The notes under the pieces: generated by a model
What the model was told of the DNA's origin: nothing
Databases searched by the model: none
What the model saw: the letters and a program-made list of their open reading frames with translations, nothing else
Shown: piece by piece, positions 17,990 to 25,420 of the stretch
Layout: every line of letters starts with the position of its first letter
How positions within the stretch are numbered: position 1 is the first letter of the stretch
NCBI GenBank assembly: GCA_000230955.3
Contig: CP007060.1
Location: 372,001 to 436,000 of the forward strand
DNA length: 64,000 nucleotides
DNA from: Halobacterium sp. DL1
GTDB taxonomy: Archaea; Halobacteriota; Halobacteria; Halobacteriales; Halobacteriaceae
Reading direction: 5' to 3'
Position numbers and translations under genes: made by a program

Positions 17990-18576
17990 CAAAAGTATGG
18001 GTGACACCCGAGCAAGTTGAAGCACTCCGATCCGCCTGTTACACGGCAGGCGCAGAATATCTTCAGCAGCGTAATGAGGCAATCACTGCGTTCGCGTACG
18101 ATACCGGACTCCGAGTAGGAGAACTTGTCCAGGTTGATGTCTCACTGCTCCGGAGCAACAACTCGGAACTCTACCTGCCAACAGAGATCCAGAAAGACTA
18201 CCCCAATGAGAACTCGCCACCGCCAGTAACACTCGAACTCGCAGACGAGACCGCCCGTCTGTTATCTGCCTACCTCACCAATCGATGGAAGGACACACCG
18301 GCATTGTTCCCCTCTCGATCCTCGAACCGTATCTCCGAACAGGGTGTGCGGAATATGCTTCACAAAGTTGCTGAAGCCGCAGACGTACGCCCCTACAAGC
18401 TCGACGGCAGTCGCGGCGATGCCGGTGACGTGACGCCGCACGCGCTTCGACACGGTGTTGCCTATCGGATGATGAACGAAGAAGAGGACAACACGCTTTA
18501 CGACGTCCGCAATCGGTTACGTCACCGCAGCATCCAGACAACCGAGCGCATCTATGATCATCTACTGAAGGTTTGA
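17959..18576 (+). CDS. Compact tyrosine recombinase (integrase 3)
   Basis: A 205-residue XerC/D-like recombinase consisting almost only of the catalytic domain. Box I is DTGLRVGEL with Arg52, box II is TPHALRHGVAYRM with His161 and Arg164, followed by RLRHRSIQTTERIYDH with His189 and the nucleophile Tyr199. All expected catalytic residues are present. The N-terminal core-binding domain is missing, as in several short archaeal recombinases, so it may act with a partner or on resolution of dimers. Repeated elements around its promoter suggest self-control. The gene is preceded by a TATA box and probably has a very short leader. Confidence 0.92.
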   Translation: MTNSADSKVRAKVWVTPEQVEALRSACYTAGAEYLQQRNEAITAFAYDTGLRVGELVQVDVSLLRSNNSELYLPTEIQKDYPNENSPPPVTLELADETARLLSAYLTNRWKDTPALFPSRSSNRISEQGVRNMLHKVAEAADVRPYKLDGSRGDAGDVTPHALRHGVAYRMMNEEEDNTLYDVRNRLRHRSIQTTERIYDHLLKV

Positions 18577-18673
18577 TTCGACAACAGCCGGCGTCACAAT
18601 ACTCTCAAAGAAGGAAGACACGGTATCGTCTAGGTGCTGGATCAACCGCAACGTTGCGAAAACTGTGATAGAA

Positions 18674-19234
18674 TTACTCTATCGTCCCGGTACCATCGTT
18701 GTTCGATTCGACGTTCGCGTTCTCGATCTCATCCAGCCATTTAGACAGGGTTGCCATGAGAGGCGCTTGTATGCCGTAGCCGGCCTCTTGCGCTTCCGAC
18801 AACTCCTCTGTCGAGATCTCGGGCAGGGTCTCTGGATATCCATGAATGAATGTCCGCACTGCTCGTAACGTCTTAGGATCAAGGTTCTTCTCGACAGGAT
18901 CAATCGTCATGTCGCCCGAACTTTCTTTTTGGCGATGTTCCCACTTTTCTAATTCTGTGGAAGGGCCTGGCTCCGTCTCTTCACATACAAGCCCGTGGCC
19001 AGGTTCCTTCCAGACCGAAACAACATTCTCATAGAAGCTCAAACCGGTTGCCCCGACTTGCGTAGCTATTTCACCGTTCTCAAGAAGGTCAAATCCGAGG
19101 CCGCCACCTCCCTCCGGAGCAAAAACGTCCGTGTCGTCATCAACGTATTCCAGAACCTCATCGACGTCTTCGTGATCTACAATTACCGCGTCAGCGTCCG
19201 TGAGCGCTTCTCTGAGTTCATTTTTTCGTTGCAT
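18674..19234 (-). CDS. Hypothetical haloarchaeal protein
   Basis: A 186-residue acidic protein when started at the ATG at 19234 (MQRKNELREALTDADAVIVD); the in-frame upstream extension to 19372 lacks protein character. The first 40 residues look like a helix-strand unit (ELREALTDADAVIVDHEDVDEVLEYV). It then has a Gly-rich loop EGGGGLGFDLL, a beta segment and a C-terminal helical region (LRAVRTFIHGYPETLPEIS). No recognised family. It is convergent with integrase 3, the stops being about 97 bp apart. Confidence 0.65.
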   Translation of the reverse strand: MQRKNELREALTDADAVIVDHEDVDEVLEYVDDDTDVFAPEGGGGLGFDLLENGEIATQVGATGLSFYENVVSVWKEPGHGLVCEETEPGPSTELEKWEHRQKESSGDMTIDPVEKNLDPKTLRAVRTFIHGYPETLPEISTEELSEAQEAGYGIQAPLMATLSKWLDEIENANVESNNDGTGTIE

Positions 19235-19660
19235 TGCAAGGTTCCATCGCGTACTAACCCACTTAATAAGTCGTAAAGTTACTACGCCGGTCGCGTACCC
19301 TCTCTCCCGGTCAGAAAGACAAACGTTGAAGTGCATGAGAAGAATTCGGCTCGAATTCTTCGGCAAAATCACCTACCATCGTATTCTGACTTCGGACCAT
19401 GACGGCCCCGTCTTTGCGGACACCTCTGTTGCACTGCCTTTGAACAGGCTTAACGGGCCTGTCTTTTCCGGATATACCCATGCCTACGCCATTTCATTAA
19501 CCTTCGTAAACAAGTCAGCATAATTGCGGACACACCCCCTTCTCACTACCCGAACACGAAGGCGAATTCGAACCGTCGATCGAACGCAGTCAAAACTCTC
19601 GGTGAATTCGACTACACCAAAGAGTTCTCTAACGCTGTGCGTGACTTGAGTCCGTTCCAA
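19235..19660. other. Intergenic region with one strong hairpin
   Basis: About 426 bp without a convincing gene. It contains the promoter of the leftward hypothetical gene and a perfect 10-bp inverted repeat. A short open frame at 19541-19687 has no recognised family and overlaps the end of the HNH gene, so it is not called. Confidence 0.45.
19339..19361. repeat. Perfect 10-bp inverted repeat (GAAGAATTCG)
   Basis: gaagaattcg at 19339-19348 and its exact reverse complement at 19352-19361 are separated by 3 nt. It can form a hairpin or bind a dimeric protein. It lies about 300 bp beyond the end of the HRAMP-like operon and upstream of the leftward hypothetical gene, so its role is open. Confidence 0.6.
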
Positions 19661-20809
19661 CTACAGTACTTCGTTCACATCCCGTAACGCATCAATTGCT
19701 TCCTGGAGATGTGCCTGTAGTTCCTCGCTCCCAACGTCGTCACTCGCGGTTTGACTACCACGACGGTCATCCACACCCGTGGATTGCGCCTCAGACTCCG
19801 AGTCGGCCGCACCCCACGTTTCCGTCCTGCCTAGCGAGTCAGGATCCTTGTCAGGCACTGCGTCAAGCCGCTGCTGCCCATCAGCCTCTCCTGTATCCGT
19901 GTCAGCCGTAACGGAACTCCGTTCTGACCGCTCACTATCAGTCGGCCGTCCACCGCGATTGAACGCAGACAATGGGAAACCGTACGCACAGGCGCGCTTC
20001 TGCTTATTGAACGTGGTTCGGCGCGAGATGCCCAGCACATCGATGATATCGCTGCGATCACAGCCGCGTTCAAGCGCCTGCCTCACTTGCTCGTCTTCCA
20101 TGCGTTGCAACAACAGTTGGGGGTCGTCCGGGATATGGCCACGAGCGGAGCTTTCGATCTGGTCGGTGAGCCCCCACTCCCCGGTTTCGATGTCCTTATC
20201 GACGATCTGCCGGTCACGGCCTTCGACGAGGTTATCGAGCCCTGTTAGCACCCACAACCGCTCACGAACCGCTGATACCGAGTGATCGCTCGGCAGCCCG
20301 GACACGATGTCACCAGTACGTGTCGGGCCATTTTCCGACAAGTACCGTAGAATCTCGATGTCCTGCGGAAGCAGCACACTCTGATCCTCCTCAGTGAGCT
20401 CGACTGGCGAGTCATCTGGTGTGCTCTGCTGGTGGAACCAGCTGTGACAAGACCGGCACAGGAGCGTCAGGTTCGCCATGTCGTGCTCATCCATCCCCTC
20501 AGGGTCGCGTTCGATGTGATGGACGTGCAGAGTAGCTAACCCACCCTTCTCCGGGCCCCGACGGCCGCACACCTGGCAGCGATGCCAGTATTCGGTCAAC
20601 ACGTCATCACGCGTCTCTGGATTCACCGTCTCGTTGCATTCACGAGGACTGGTTACGTCGGACTCGTCACCGTCTGTGCTTGCGCCGCTCAATTCATCTT
20701 TCCGAGGTTGTGATTCAGCTTCTACCATGTCGTATCTCACTTGAGGCTGCCGTTCATTTTCGACTGCTACTGCGCCGCTCTGCCGTAATCTGCTGGGGTA
20801 TCGCTTCAA
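19661..20809 (-). CDS. HNH endonuclease with helix-turn-helix domains (HRAMP-like operon)
   Basis: A 382-residue protein; an ATG at 20728 would give 355 residues. The HNH domain reads YWHRCQVCGRRG, LHVHHIERDPEG, MANLTLLCRSCHSWFH, with Cys pairs for zinc and the His-His/Asn/His catalytic pattern. It is followed by a winged helix (DIEILRYLSENGPTRTGDIV, VRERLWVLTGLDNLVEG) and a second HTH-like unit (RSDIIDVLGISRRTTFNKQK), then an acidic disordered tail and a C-terminal helix. It is the last gene of the leftward operon with Cas7- and Cas5-like proteins. A DNA-cutting role for an RNA- or protein-guided complex is a reasonable inference; self-standing homing-type activity is the alternative. Confidence 0.85.
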   Translation of the reverse strand: MKRYPSRLRQSGAVAVENERQPQVRYDMVEAESQPRKDELSGASTDGDESDVTSPRECNETVNPETRDDVLTEYWHRCQVCGRRGPEKGGLATLHVHHIERDPEGMDEHDMANLTLLCRSCHSWFHQQSTPDDSPVELTEEDQSVLLPQDIEILRYLSENGPTRTGDIVSGLPSDHSVSAVRERLWVLTGLDNLVEGRDRQIVDKDIETGEWGLTDQIESSARGHIPDDPQLLLQRMEDEQVRQALERGCDRSDIIDVLGISRRTTFNKQKRACAYGFPLSAFNRGGRPTDSERSERSSVTADTDTGEADGQQRLDAVPDKDPDSLGRTETWGAADSESEAQSTGVDDRRGSQTASDDVGSEELQAHLQEAIDALRDVNEVL

Positions 20810-20894
20810 TCCGCACCAGCGGCACTATCGACACCGAACACTTCCAGAGCGACCGAACACGTCGACCGTCTCTGTCCAGCGACTCGGATTCCAG

Positions 20895-21563
20895 TTACTC
20901 ATGACGTGTCGGGGTCAGCGATTTCAGTTTGAAATCGGACTTTGAGCAGTACCGTTCCGAGAGCAGTCCTAACTCCCGGGTACGAAGGACATCCGCGACG
21001 TTATGCACCACAAGGTCACCGAACCGGCCATCCTCGTACGCAGTCACGGCTTCTGCACTGTCCGCGAACGGGTCGAGATCACTATACTGCCCGTCACAAA
21101 GTACCTCGTACACCCCGGCGAGATCCGACCGTGATTCTCCGTCATCGCCAGTCGTGTTGAATCGATTCGTCACGACCGGCAGCAGGTCAGCGTACGGCAT
21201 CTCCCGGAACGGCCACTCAACACCTACCCGGGAGAGCCGCGTCCGCAAGAACGGTAAGTCGAACCCGGACCGCCATAACTCACCGTTGAACGCGACCAGC
21301 AACACGTCATTTCCCACTAACCGATCTGCAGCGAACGCGCCGACTGCCTCCAACAATACACGCTCTGATTCGTGTGTCGACACCTGGACGTGCGACTCAA
21401 CACGATCACGAACCGCCGCCTCAACATCCGGCGCTGCGCGCCCGTCTGTCTGCACGAACGCCCGAACCCCCATCGGCACCGCAAATCCGACTACAGTCAC
21501 CTCGTCACTAACCTCGAACCCGGTGGTTTCGATATCGAATGCCACTAACTCCAGCGCCATCAC
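20895..21563 (-). CDS. DnaQ-fold 3'-5' exonuclease (HRAMP-like operon)
   Basis: A 222-residue DEDDh-type exonuclease. Exo I is VAFDIETTGF near residues 7-16 (Asp and Glu ligands), Exo II is FNGELWRSGFDLPFL near 94-108, and Exo III is VVHNVADVLRTREL near 186-199 with His and Asp. Family members degrade single-stranded DNA or RNA from 3' ends using two metal ions. Its start overlaps the stop of the Cas5-like gene (GTGATGA), so translation is coupled, and it sits between two nuclease-like or RAMP genes. In the HRAMP proposal such nucleases replace Cas3 or HD nucleases as the cutting component. Confidence 0.87.
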   Translation of the reverse strand: MMALELVAFDIETTGFEVSDEVTVVGFAVPMGVRAFVQTDGRAAPDVEAAVRDRVESHVQVSTHESERVLLEAVGAFAADRLVGNDVLLVAFNGELWRSGFDLPFLRTRLSRVGVEWPFREMPYADLLPVVTNRFNTTGDDGESRSDLAGVYEVLCDGQYSDLDPFADSAEAVTAYEDGRFGDLVVHNVADVLRTRELGLLSERYCSKSDFKLKSLTPTRHE

Positions 21564-22507
21564 CGCTCACCACCGACGGTCTCCCGAGGACCCGCGATAC
21601 TCACACGTCCCGGAACCCGATCCTTACTCACCGGCCGTACCCGGAACTCACCGAACCCGAACTTCGCGTGCGTCCCGACGCGTTGAATACCATTGATCGC
21701 CGTCTCAACCGGACGATCGCCCGCGTACCCAACGACTTGCCCATGATCAATCATTGCCAGCTCATGACACTCATCACCGGCCACGAGCCGACCCGTCCGG
21801 CGACGAAACTCCCCGTCAGACTCCCACCACCACGGCACCGACTGACTGTCAGCCCCCGGCGAATCGCTCTGCAACACGTACGGCGACAACAGTTCCAACT
21901 GGACGTTGTCTGCTTCTCGAACCCGCGAGTAATCGAGGTCATCCAGATCAATGACCTGCGTCTCCGCGAGCGATAGTTCACCGAACCCGTAGTTTCGACC
22001 CCCGCCGACACGCAGCCCATCCAGTACATCCACGGAAAGCGGGAGGACGTCCTCGTCTCCCCCATCGGCGTGCAGGTAGCAGTGGACGTGCCAGTGCATC
22101 GTCCGCTTGCTGTTCCGATGCTCGGGCGGCCGGCCGAAGTGAGCCTTCGGTGCAAACGCCAGTCGGCCGCCATGACTCTGGACGTCGTGCGTGTTGTGCG
22201 CATCCCGTGGCCGTGAGTCCAGCAACCACCGCTGCGCTGCATCCCGACACACGAACACATCCTCGTACGACTCCACTGGTGGGAGCGACATGCCAAGCTT
22301 CCCTCCATACCCGTCGTGCGAATGTGACTCCGGGTATGCCCCGTACTCGCCAGGGACGAACACACCAGTGCTGACGTTGAGCGACCGTCGCGCCTGCGCA
22401 TCCACACGGCGGGCGAGCGCGGTGTACAGCGCGTGCCCGGTCAGGTAGTACGGGTGGCCCATGTAGTCAGTCTCCAGTTCGAACAGCACCTGCTGGATCG
22501 TGGTCAT
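21560..22507 (-). CDS. Cas5-like RAMP protein (HRAMP-like system)
   Basis: A 315-residue protein with two glycine-rich loops characteristic of RAMP (repeat-associated mysterious protein) ferredoxin-like folds: GGGRNYGFG at 168-176 and GTHAKFGFGEF at 278-288. Two such loops, one ending each RRM-like half, are typical of Cas5/Cas6-type RAMPs. The N terminus (FELETDYMGHPYYLTGHALY) fits a first beta strand followed by the GHAL helix. It has no Cas6-type catalytic His I can place. It overlaps the exonuclease gene and follows the conserved unknown gene. Assignment as the Cas5 homologue is by loop pattern and operon context with a Cas7-like protein; sequence divergence is extreme. Confidence 0.72.
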   Translation of the reverse strand: MTTIQQVLFELETDYMGHPYYLTGHALYTALARRVDAQARRSLNVSTGVFVPGEYGAYPESHSHDGYGGKLGMSLPPVESYEDVFVCRDAAQRWLLDSRPRDAHNTHDVQSHGGRLAFAPKAHFGRPPEHRNSKRTMHWHVHCYLHADGGDEDVLPLSVDVLDGLRVGGGRNYGFGELSLAETQVIDLDDLDYSRVREADNVQLELLSPYVLQSDSPGADSQSVPWWWESDGEFRRRTGRLVAGDECHELAMIDHGQVVGYAGDRPVETAINGIQRVGTHAKFGFGEFRVRPVSKDRVPGRVSIAGPRETVGGER

Positions 22508-22550
22508 CGTTCACACGACCCCTTGTTTCGCCTCCAGGTCGTGATGGGAA

Positions 22551-23423
22551 TCACGCCCCATCACCCTCCAGTTCCCCGGCCGCCGAGCCGTGCAATTCGA
22601 TGAATTCATCGATGTACGCAAGTGCCGCCGACCACGACCGGATGCGACGCAGTTGGGCATCCAAGAGCCGCCAGCGCCGCTCGCCATCCGTGTCGAACGG
22701 GTGCGCAGGCAGACGCGACCAGACATCCGCAAACGAGCGCGCCGGCACATCACCGAGCCGCGCAGCCGGTCGATCACCAGGCGTCGCCGTCACGTGCAGG
22801 GTCATCTCAGGTGTCCATAGCACTGTTCGGTGGGGTTCGACGGCGTCGGCCGCCAGCGCTGTCTTCGGGTCGCGGGTCGAGACCGCGTCTGCATTCGGCG
22901 TCACGTCTGGCGTCGTCGCCACGAGAAACAAGTCCTCAAACGCGTGCCTGGCGCGGTAGTTGTGCAACAGCGCCGCCGTGAGCAACACGTGGTACTGCAG
23001 CGACGTGTACGGATAGTACACCGACTCGTTGAATGCAGCCGGGACCTCGCTCGTCAGCCACCGCGCGTGCAGGCACTCCGGATCCTCCGGCGTGACCAGC
23101 GCTCGAAAACCACCGCCCGTCGTCGCCTTGATCCGCTCGGTCGTCGCCGCCGTCTCGCCCGTCAACAGTGACAGCCGGTACGGCGACTCGTGATTGGCGA
23201 CCGTCTGTTCGGGCTCACCCGCCGGGCGGCTCAGCAGTGCTGCATCCCGATCAGCGTCACGCGGAACTGTCTCGTTGACCGGCACGCTGGCGTACGAGTC
23301 GGCCGCCGACGCGTGCGGCCTGGCACGCAGCTTGTGAACGTCGTGTCGGTAAACAGCCACCATCGGCTCAGCCCGCGTAGACGCGTCGTCACGGCTGTCA
23401 GCCTCGACAGCCGAGTCAACCAT
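22551..23423 (-). CDS. Conserved uncharacterised protein of HRAMP-like operon
   Basis: A 290-residue soluble protein with no motif I can name. It starts with a polar, acidic region and has a central helical stretch with FNESVYYPYTSLQYHVLLTAALLHNYRARHA (key residues only: Tyr-rich, then LLTAALLHNYRARHAFED), ending in a C-terminal helical bundle (LLDAQLRRIRSWSAALAYID). The published outline of HRAMP includes one uncharacterised conserved protein beside the Cas5 and Cas7 homologues, and this gene occupies that place. A structural (large-subunit-like or small-subunit-like) part in the complex is possible but not shown. Its start overlaps the end of the 81-residue gene by 8 bp. Confidence 0.7.
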   Translation of the reverse strand: MVDSAVEADSRDDASTRAEPMVAVYRHDVHKLRARPHASAADSYASVPVNETVPRDADRDAALLSRPAGEPEQTVANHESPYRLSLLTGETAATTERIKATTGGGFRALVTPEDPECLHARWLTSEVPAAFNESVYYPYTSLQYHVLLTAALLHNYRARHAFEDLFLVATTPDVTPNADAVSTRDPKTALAADAVEPHRTVLWTPEMTLHVTATPGDRPAARLGDVPARSFADVWSRLPAHPFDTDGERRWRLLDAQLRRIRSWSAALAYIDEFIELHGSAAGELEGDGA

Positions 23424-23661
23424 CCTGGCCCTCAGAGTCCAGTTCTACGTCTCCACGGTCTGGACGCTCGGCGTCGTCGCGGTCTTGGGTGTCGTGTGCT
23501 CGCGCCGCCGGGTCAGGGCCCGACGCATCGTCCGCTACTGGCGACGACCGCTGCACCGGCTCGTCCTCACGTTTCGGGTCTCGGCGGCGCTTGGGCGCTT
23601 CGACTGGCTGCCACTCTCGGGCACACGCGGTGTCGGGGTTCCACTCAGCGTTTCGGGTCAC
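23416..23661 (-). CDS. Small charged, disordered protein in HRAMP-like operon
   Basis: An 81-residue protein starting at a GTG that overlaps the stop of the Cas7-like gene (GTGA) and ending 8 bp inside the next gene. This exact fit between two overlapping neighbours argues that it is translated. The composition is extreme: Asp, Arg, Glu and Pro dominate (for example RRRDPKREDEPVQR and DRDDAERPDRGDV), so it should be intrinsically disordered. It has no recognised family. It could be a linker, a chaperone or an assembly factor of the RAMP complex; these are guesses. Confidence 0.6.
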   Translation of the reverse strand: MTRNAEWNPDTACAREWQPVEAPKRRRDPKREDEPVQRSSPVADDASGPDPAARAHDTQDRDDAERPDRGDVELDSEGQDG

Positions 23662-24638
23662 GCTGCATCATCCCCCGTCGGCATCGGAAGGTCGCCATCA
23701 CCGGCGGCTGTCCGAGCCTGCAGTGCCCTGACGAACTCGTCACGACACTGGTCACGCCAGATGTCGTCCTTCGTCTGCATCCCGCTCGTCGGGTCCTGCG
23801 CGCGGTTGTAGACCCGGCGAAGTTCAGCCTCCGTGTACAACGGGTTGACGACGTGGGCATCGACGATCCCAGCCCCGAAGTTGCGAGCGCCGCCGAGTTG
23901 TATCTCAAAATCGCCACTATGAGCATCCAAGTACGCGATGGCCTCGACGAGCAGCCCCACGTATTCAGGCTTCAACTCCCGGAGCGTCAAGCGCCACGTC
24001 CCCACGAGATTCCCAACGACGTCCCGCGTCGCCTGCCTGAGTGGTTGCCCCTCATCCTCAGCGTTCCGCGAACGCACCTGCGTGTTCAACTGTCTGTAGT
24101 GAGCTTCGGCCTCACCCTTCGTCACATCCACCTGCCTTCGGATGGGTGAGAAGCGAATCGGCCGGCGGATTACCCGGCCCGCGCGGTCGCCGAACCCACC
24201 GAAGAGATCGTGGATGACACAGCCGGTGTCGTCAACGCCGTCATCATCGACGCAGGACCCTTTCTCGTGATAGCCGTTGTCGAGGTCGCGGTCGTACACG
24301 TCGTCGAGCATATAGTCGGCGTCGGCATAGCCCGGATGGCACGCCGTCGCGCCCGCCGTCTGCACCACTCGTTCACAGGCATGGCGCAGCCAGCCCGACA
24401 ACGTGAACGGCGAGATCTGACCTGCAATCTGATTCTGCGGGTCGTCTGCTTCGTACCGGTCAGCTGAGGCATGATGGCGATCCGTGACGATCCCATCACC
24501 CGGTGCCAGTAGGTCGATGTCGAGACCAACGTACAGATCCGGGAACGCCATCTCATCGACAGGACGCGGGAGAGCGAAGTCGATGTCGAGGTGTGAATCA
24601 TCGAAGGCCTGCGTATCTTGATTCCGGCGCATCGTCAC
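23658..24638 (-). CDS. Cas7-like RAMP protein (HRAMP-like system)
   Basis: A 326-residue protein with the order of motifs of Csm3/Cmr4/Csf2-type Cas7 backbone proteins: a first strand IDIDLLAPGDGI-like region, SPFTLSGWLRHA at 76-87 (the conserved G-slkG-lR helix), CVIHDLFGGFG at 140-150 followed by AGRVIRRPIRFSP (the LFG...gr.....D region), and the glycine-rich LGGARNFGAG at 248-257. In class 1 CRISPR effectors Cas7 coats the guide RNA as a helical filament. Cys140 and nearby Cys residues may bind zinc. The start is a GTG overlapping the upstream stop (GTGA). It is the clearest evidence that this operon encodes a derived CRISPR-type complex. Confidence 0.82.
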   Translation of the reverse strand: MTMRRNQDTQAFDDSHLDIDFALPRPVDEMAFPDLYVGLDIDLLAPGDGIVTDRHHASADRYEADDPQNQIAGQISPFTLSGWLRHACERVVQTAGATACHPGYADADYMLDDVYDRDLDNGYHEKGSCVDDDGVDDTGCVIHDLFGGFGDRAGRVIRRPIRFSPIRRQVDVTKGEAEAHYRQLNTQVRSRNAEDEGQPLRQATRDVVGNLVGTWRLTLRELKPEYVGLLVEAIAYLDAHSGDFEIQLGGARNFGAGIVDAHVVNPLYTEAELRRVYNRAQDPTSGMQTKDDIWRDQCRDEFVRALQARTAAGDGDLPMPTGDDAA

Positions 24639-25234
24639 CGAGCACCTCCCGGACGGCCGCCATCACCAGCGTGTGGGGCAATAGTCCCAGTCGCGTCATC
24701 ACTCATCGAACCAGTTTCCCGATCGGACGCGCCATCGCGGTTCGACCTGTTAGCCCGCGCCACCGGACGCTGCCATGGCTTACGCGTCGATTCACAATCC
24801 GCAGCAACGTACCTGTCGCTACGCGCGATAGGTTGGCGGAACCACGCAATTCCCGGTAGTGGTTGCACCGTGGTCATGTCCGCCGGGCTCACAGCGCGCG
24901 GCTGCGGAGCCAGTAACACCGGCCACGACGATTGAGTTGCAGGGTCAGTACAAGTACCAACACGACCCTCTAATACGAGCTCGCGCACGCCGAGCGTAAA
25001 GTACTCCGTCGGCTCATGCCGACACTCAGTGCATTTCACGTGCCCGGTCTCGAAGGCCAGTTGATTGGCCGGCCGGAAGGCGAACACGACGAGCGGAGCG
25101 CCTTCCCGCAGTTCCTCACCGCAGGCTTCACAAACCGCGACCCCTTCCCCGAGCGCAATTCTTTCTAGTTGATATATTTCTTCAATTATCTTCCGATCCG
25201 TGCCTTCTTGTTGGTCTGGAATTGAATCTTCCAT
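24635..25234 (-). CDS. Zinc-finger protein, first gene of HRAMP-like operon
   Basis: A 199-residue protein with a treble-clef-like zinc site: CEACGEEL with Cys35 and Cys38, and CTECRHEP with Cys68 and Cys71. Between them lies a beta segment PLVVFAFRPANQLAFETGHV. The C-terminal third is polar and probably disordered (GASDRETGSMSDDATG). Type IV CRISPR Csf1 proteins also carry a zinc site, but I cannot claim homology. It heads the operon, about 96 bp from a tandem operator, and its stop overlaps the Cas7-like start. Confidence 0.7.
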   Translation of the reverse strand: MEDSIPDQQEGTDRKIIEEIYQLERIALGEGVAVCEACGEELREGAPLVVFAFRPANQLAFETGHVKCTECRHEPTEYFTLGVRELVLEGRVGTCTDPATQSSWPVLLAPQPRAVSPADMTTVQPLPGIAWFRQPIARSDRYVAADCESTRKPWQRPVARANRSNRDGASDRETGSMSDDATGTIAPHAGDGGRPGGAR

Positions 25235-25265
25235 TGGGGTTACCTCGGATTATCAGGAAGCCCCG

Positions 25266-25287
25266 CCCGCGTGCTCCAGCACGCGGG
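25266..25287. repeat. Perfect 10-bp GC-rich hairpin
   Basis: cccgcgtgct at 25266-25275 and agcacgcggg at 25278-25287 form a perfect stem with a 2-nt spacer. The flanks (ggaagccccgc before, tatcctct after) resemble the subterminal hairpin at the right end of haloarchaeal IS200/IS605 (tnpB-type) elements. No tnpB is adjacent, so it may be a relic; a regulatory hairpin in the HRAMP leader is the alternative. Confidence 0.5.
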
Positions 25288-25329
25288 TATCCTCTACACT
25301 GGATCTCCCGTTGGGCTGAGCTCCCCTAT

Positions 25330-25384
25330 CCAATGCATTAACCTGCATTGGGAAAAGCGTTGCCATTGCAGTAGGATGCATTGG
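25330..25384. promoter_or_regulatory. Two tandem operator dyads, CCAATGCA-N6-TGCATTGG
   Basis: The first dyad is ccaatgca (25330-25337), six bases, tgcattgg (25344-25351), which is perfect. The second is ccattgca (25363-25370), six bases, tgcattgg (25377-25384), with one mismatch. The two are 33 bp apart, about three helical turns, so bound dimers would lie on the same DNA face. A further half site, gtgcaatgg, precedes the next gene at about 25417. They lie between the HRAMP-like operon and a winged-helix gene and probably control both. Confidence 0.75.
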
Positions 25385-25420
25385 GTGCAAGAGATTAAAC
25401 CCCTTCTACAGGTAGGTGCA

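Noticed and set aside
20929-21696. 255-residue plus-strand ORF
   Set aside because: It is antisense to the exonuclease gene with DIETTG motif and is Ser/Thr/Arg-rich, typical of a shadow.
23190-24149. 319-residue plus-strand ORF
   Set aside because: It covers the Cas7-like and neighbouring genes in antisense and has no protein-family features.
19661-25234. CRISPR array near the RAMP genes
   Set aside because: No regularly spaced direct repeats were found in this region or elsewhere in the window; the operator dyads are only two and inverted.
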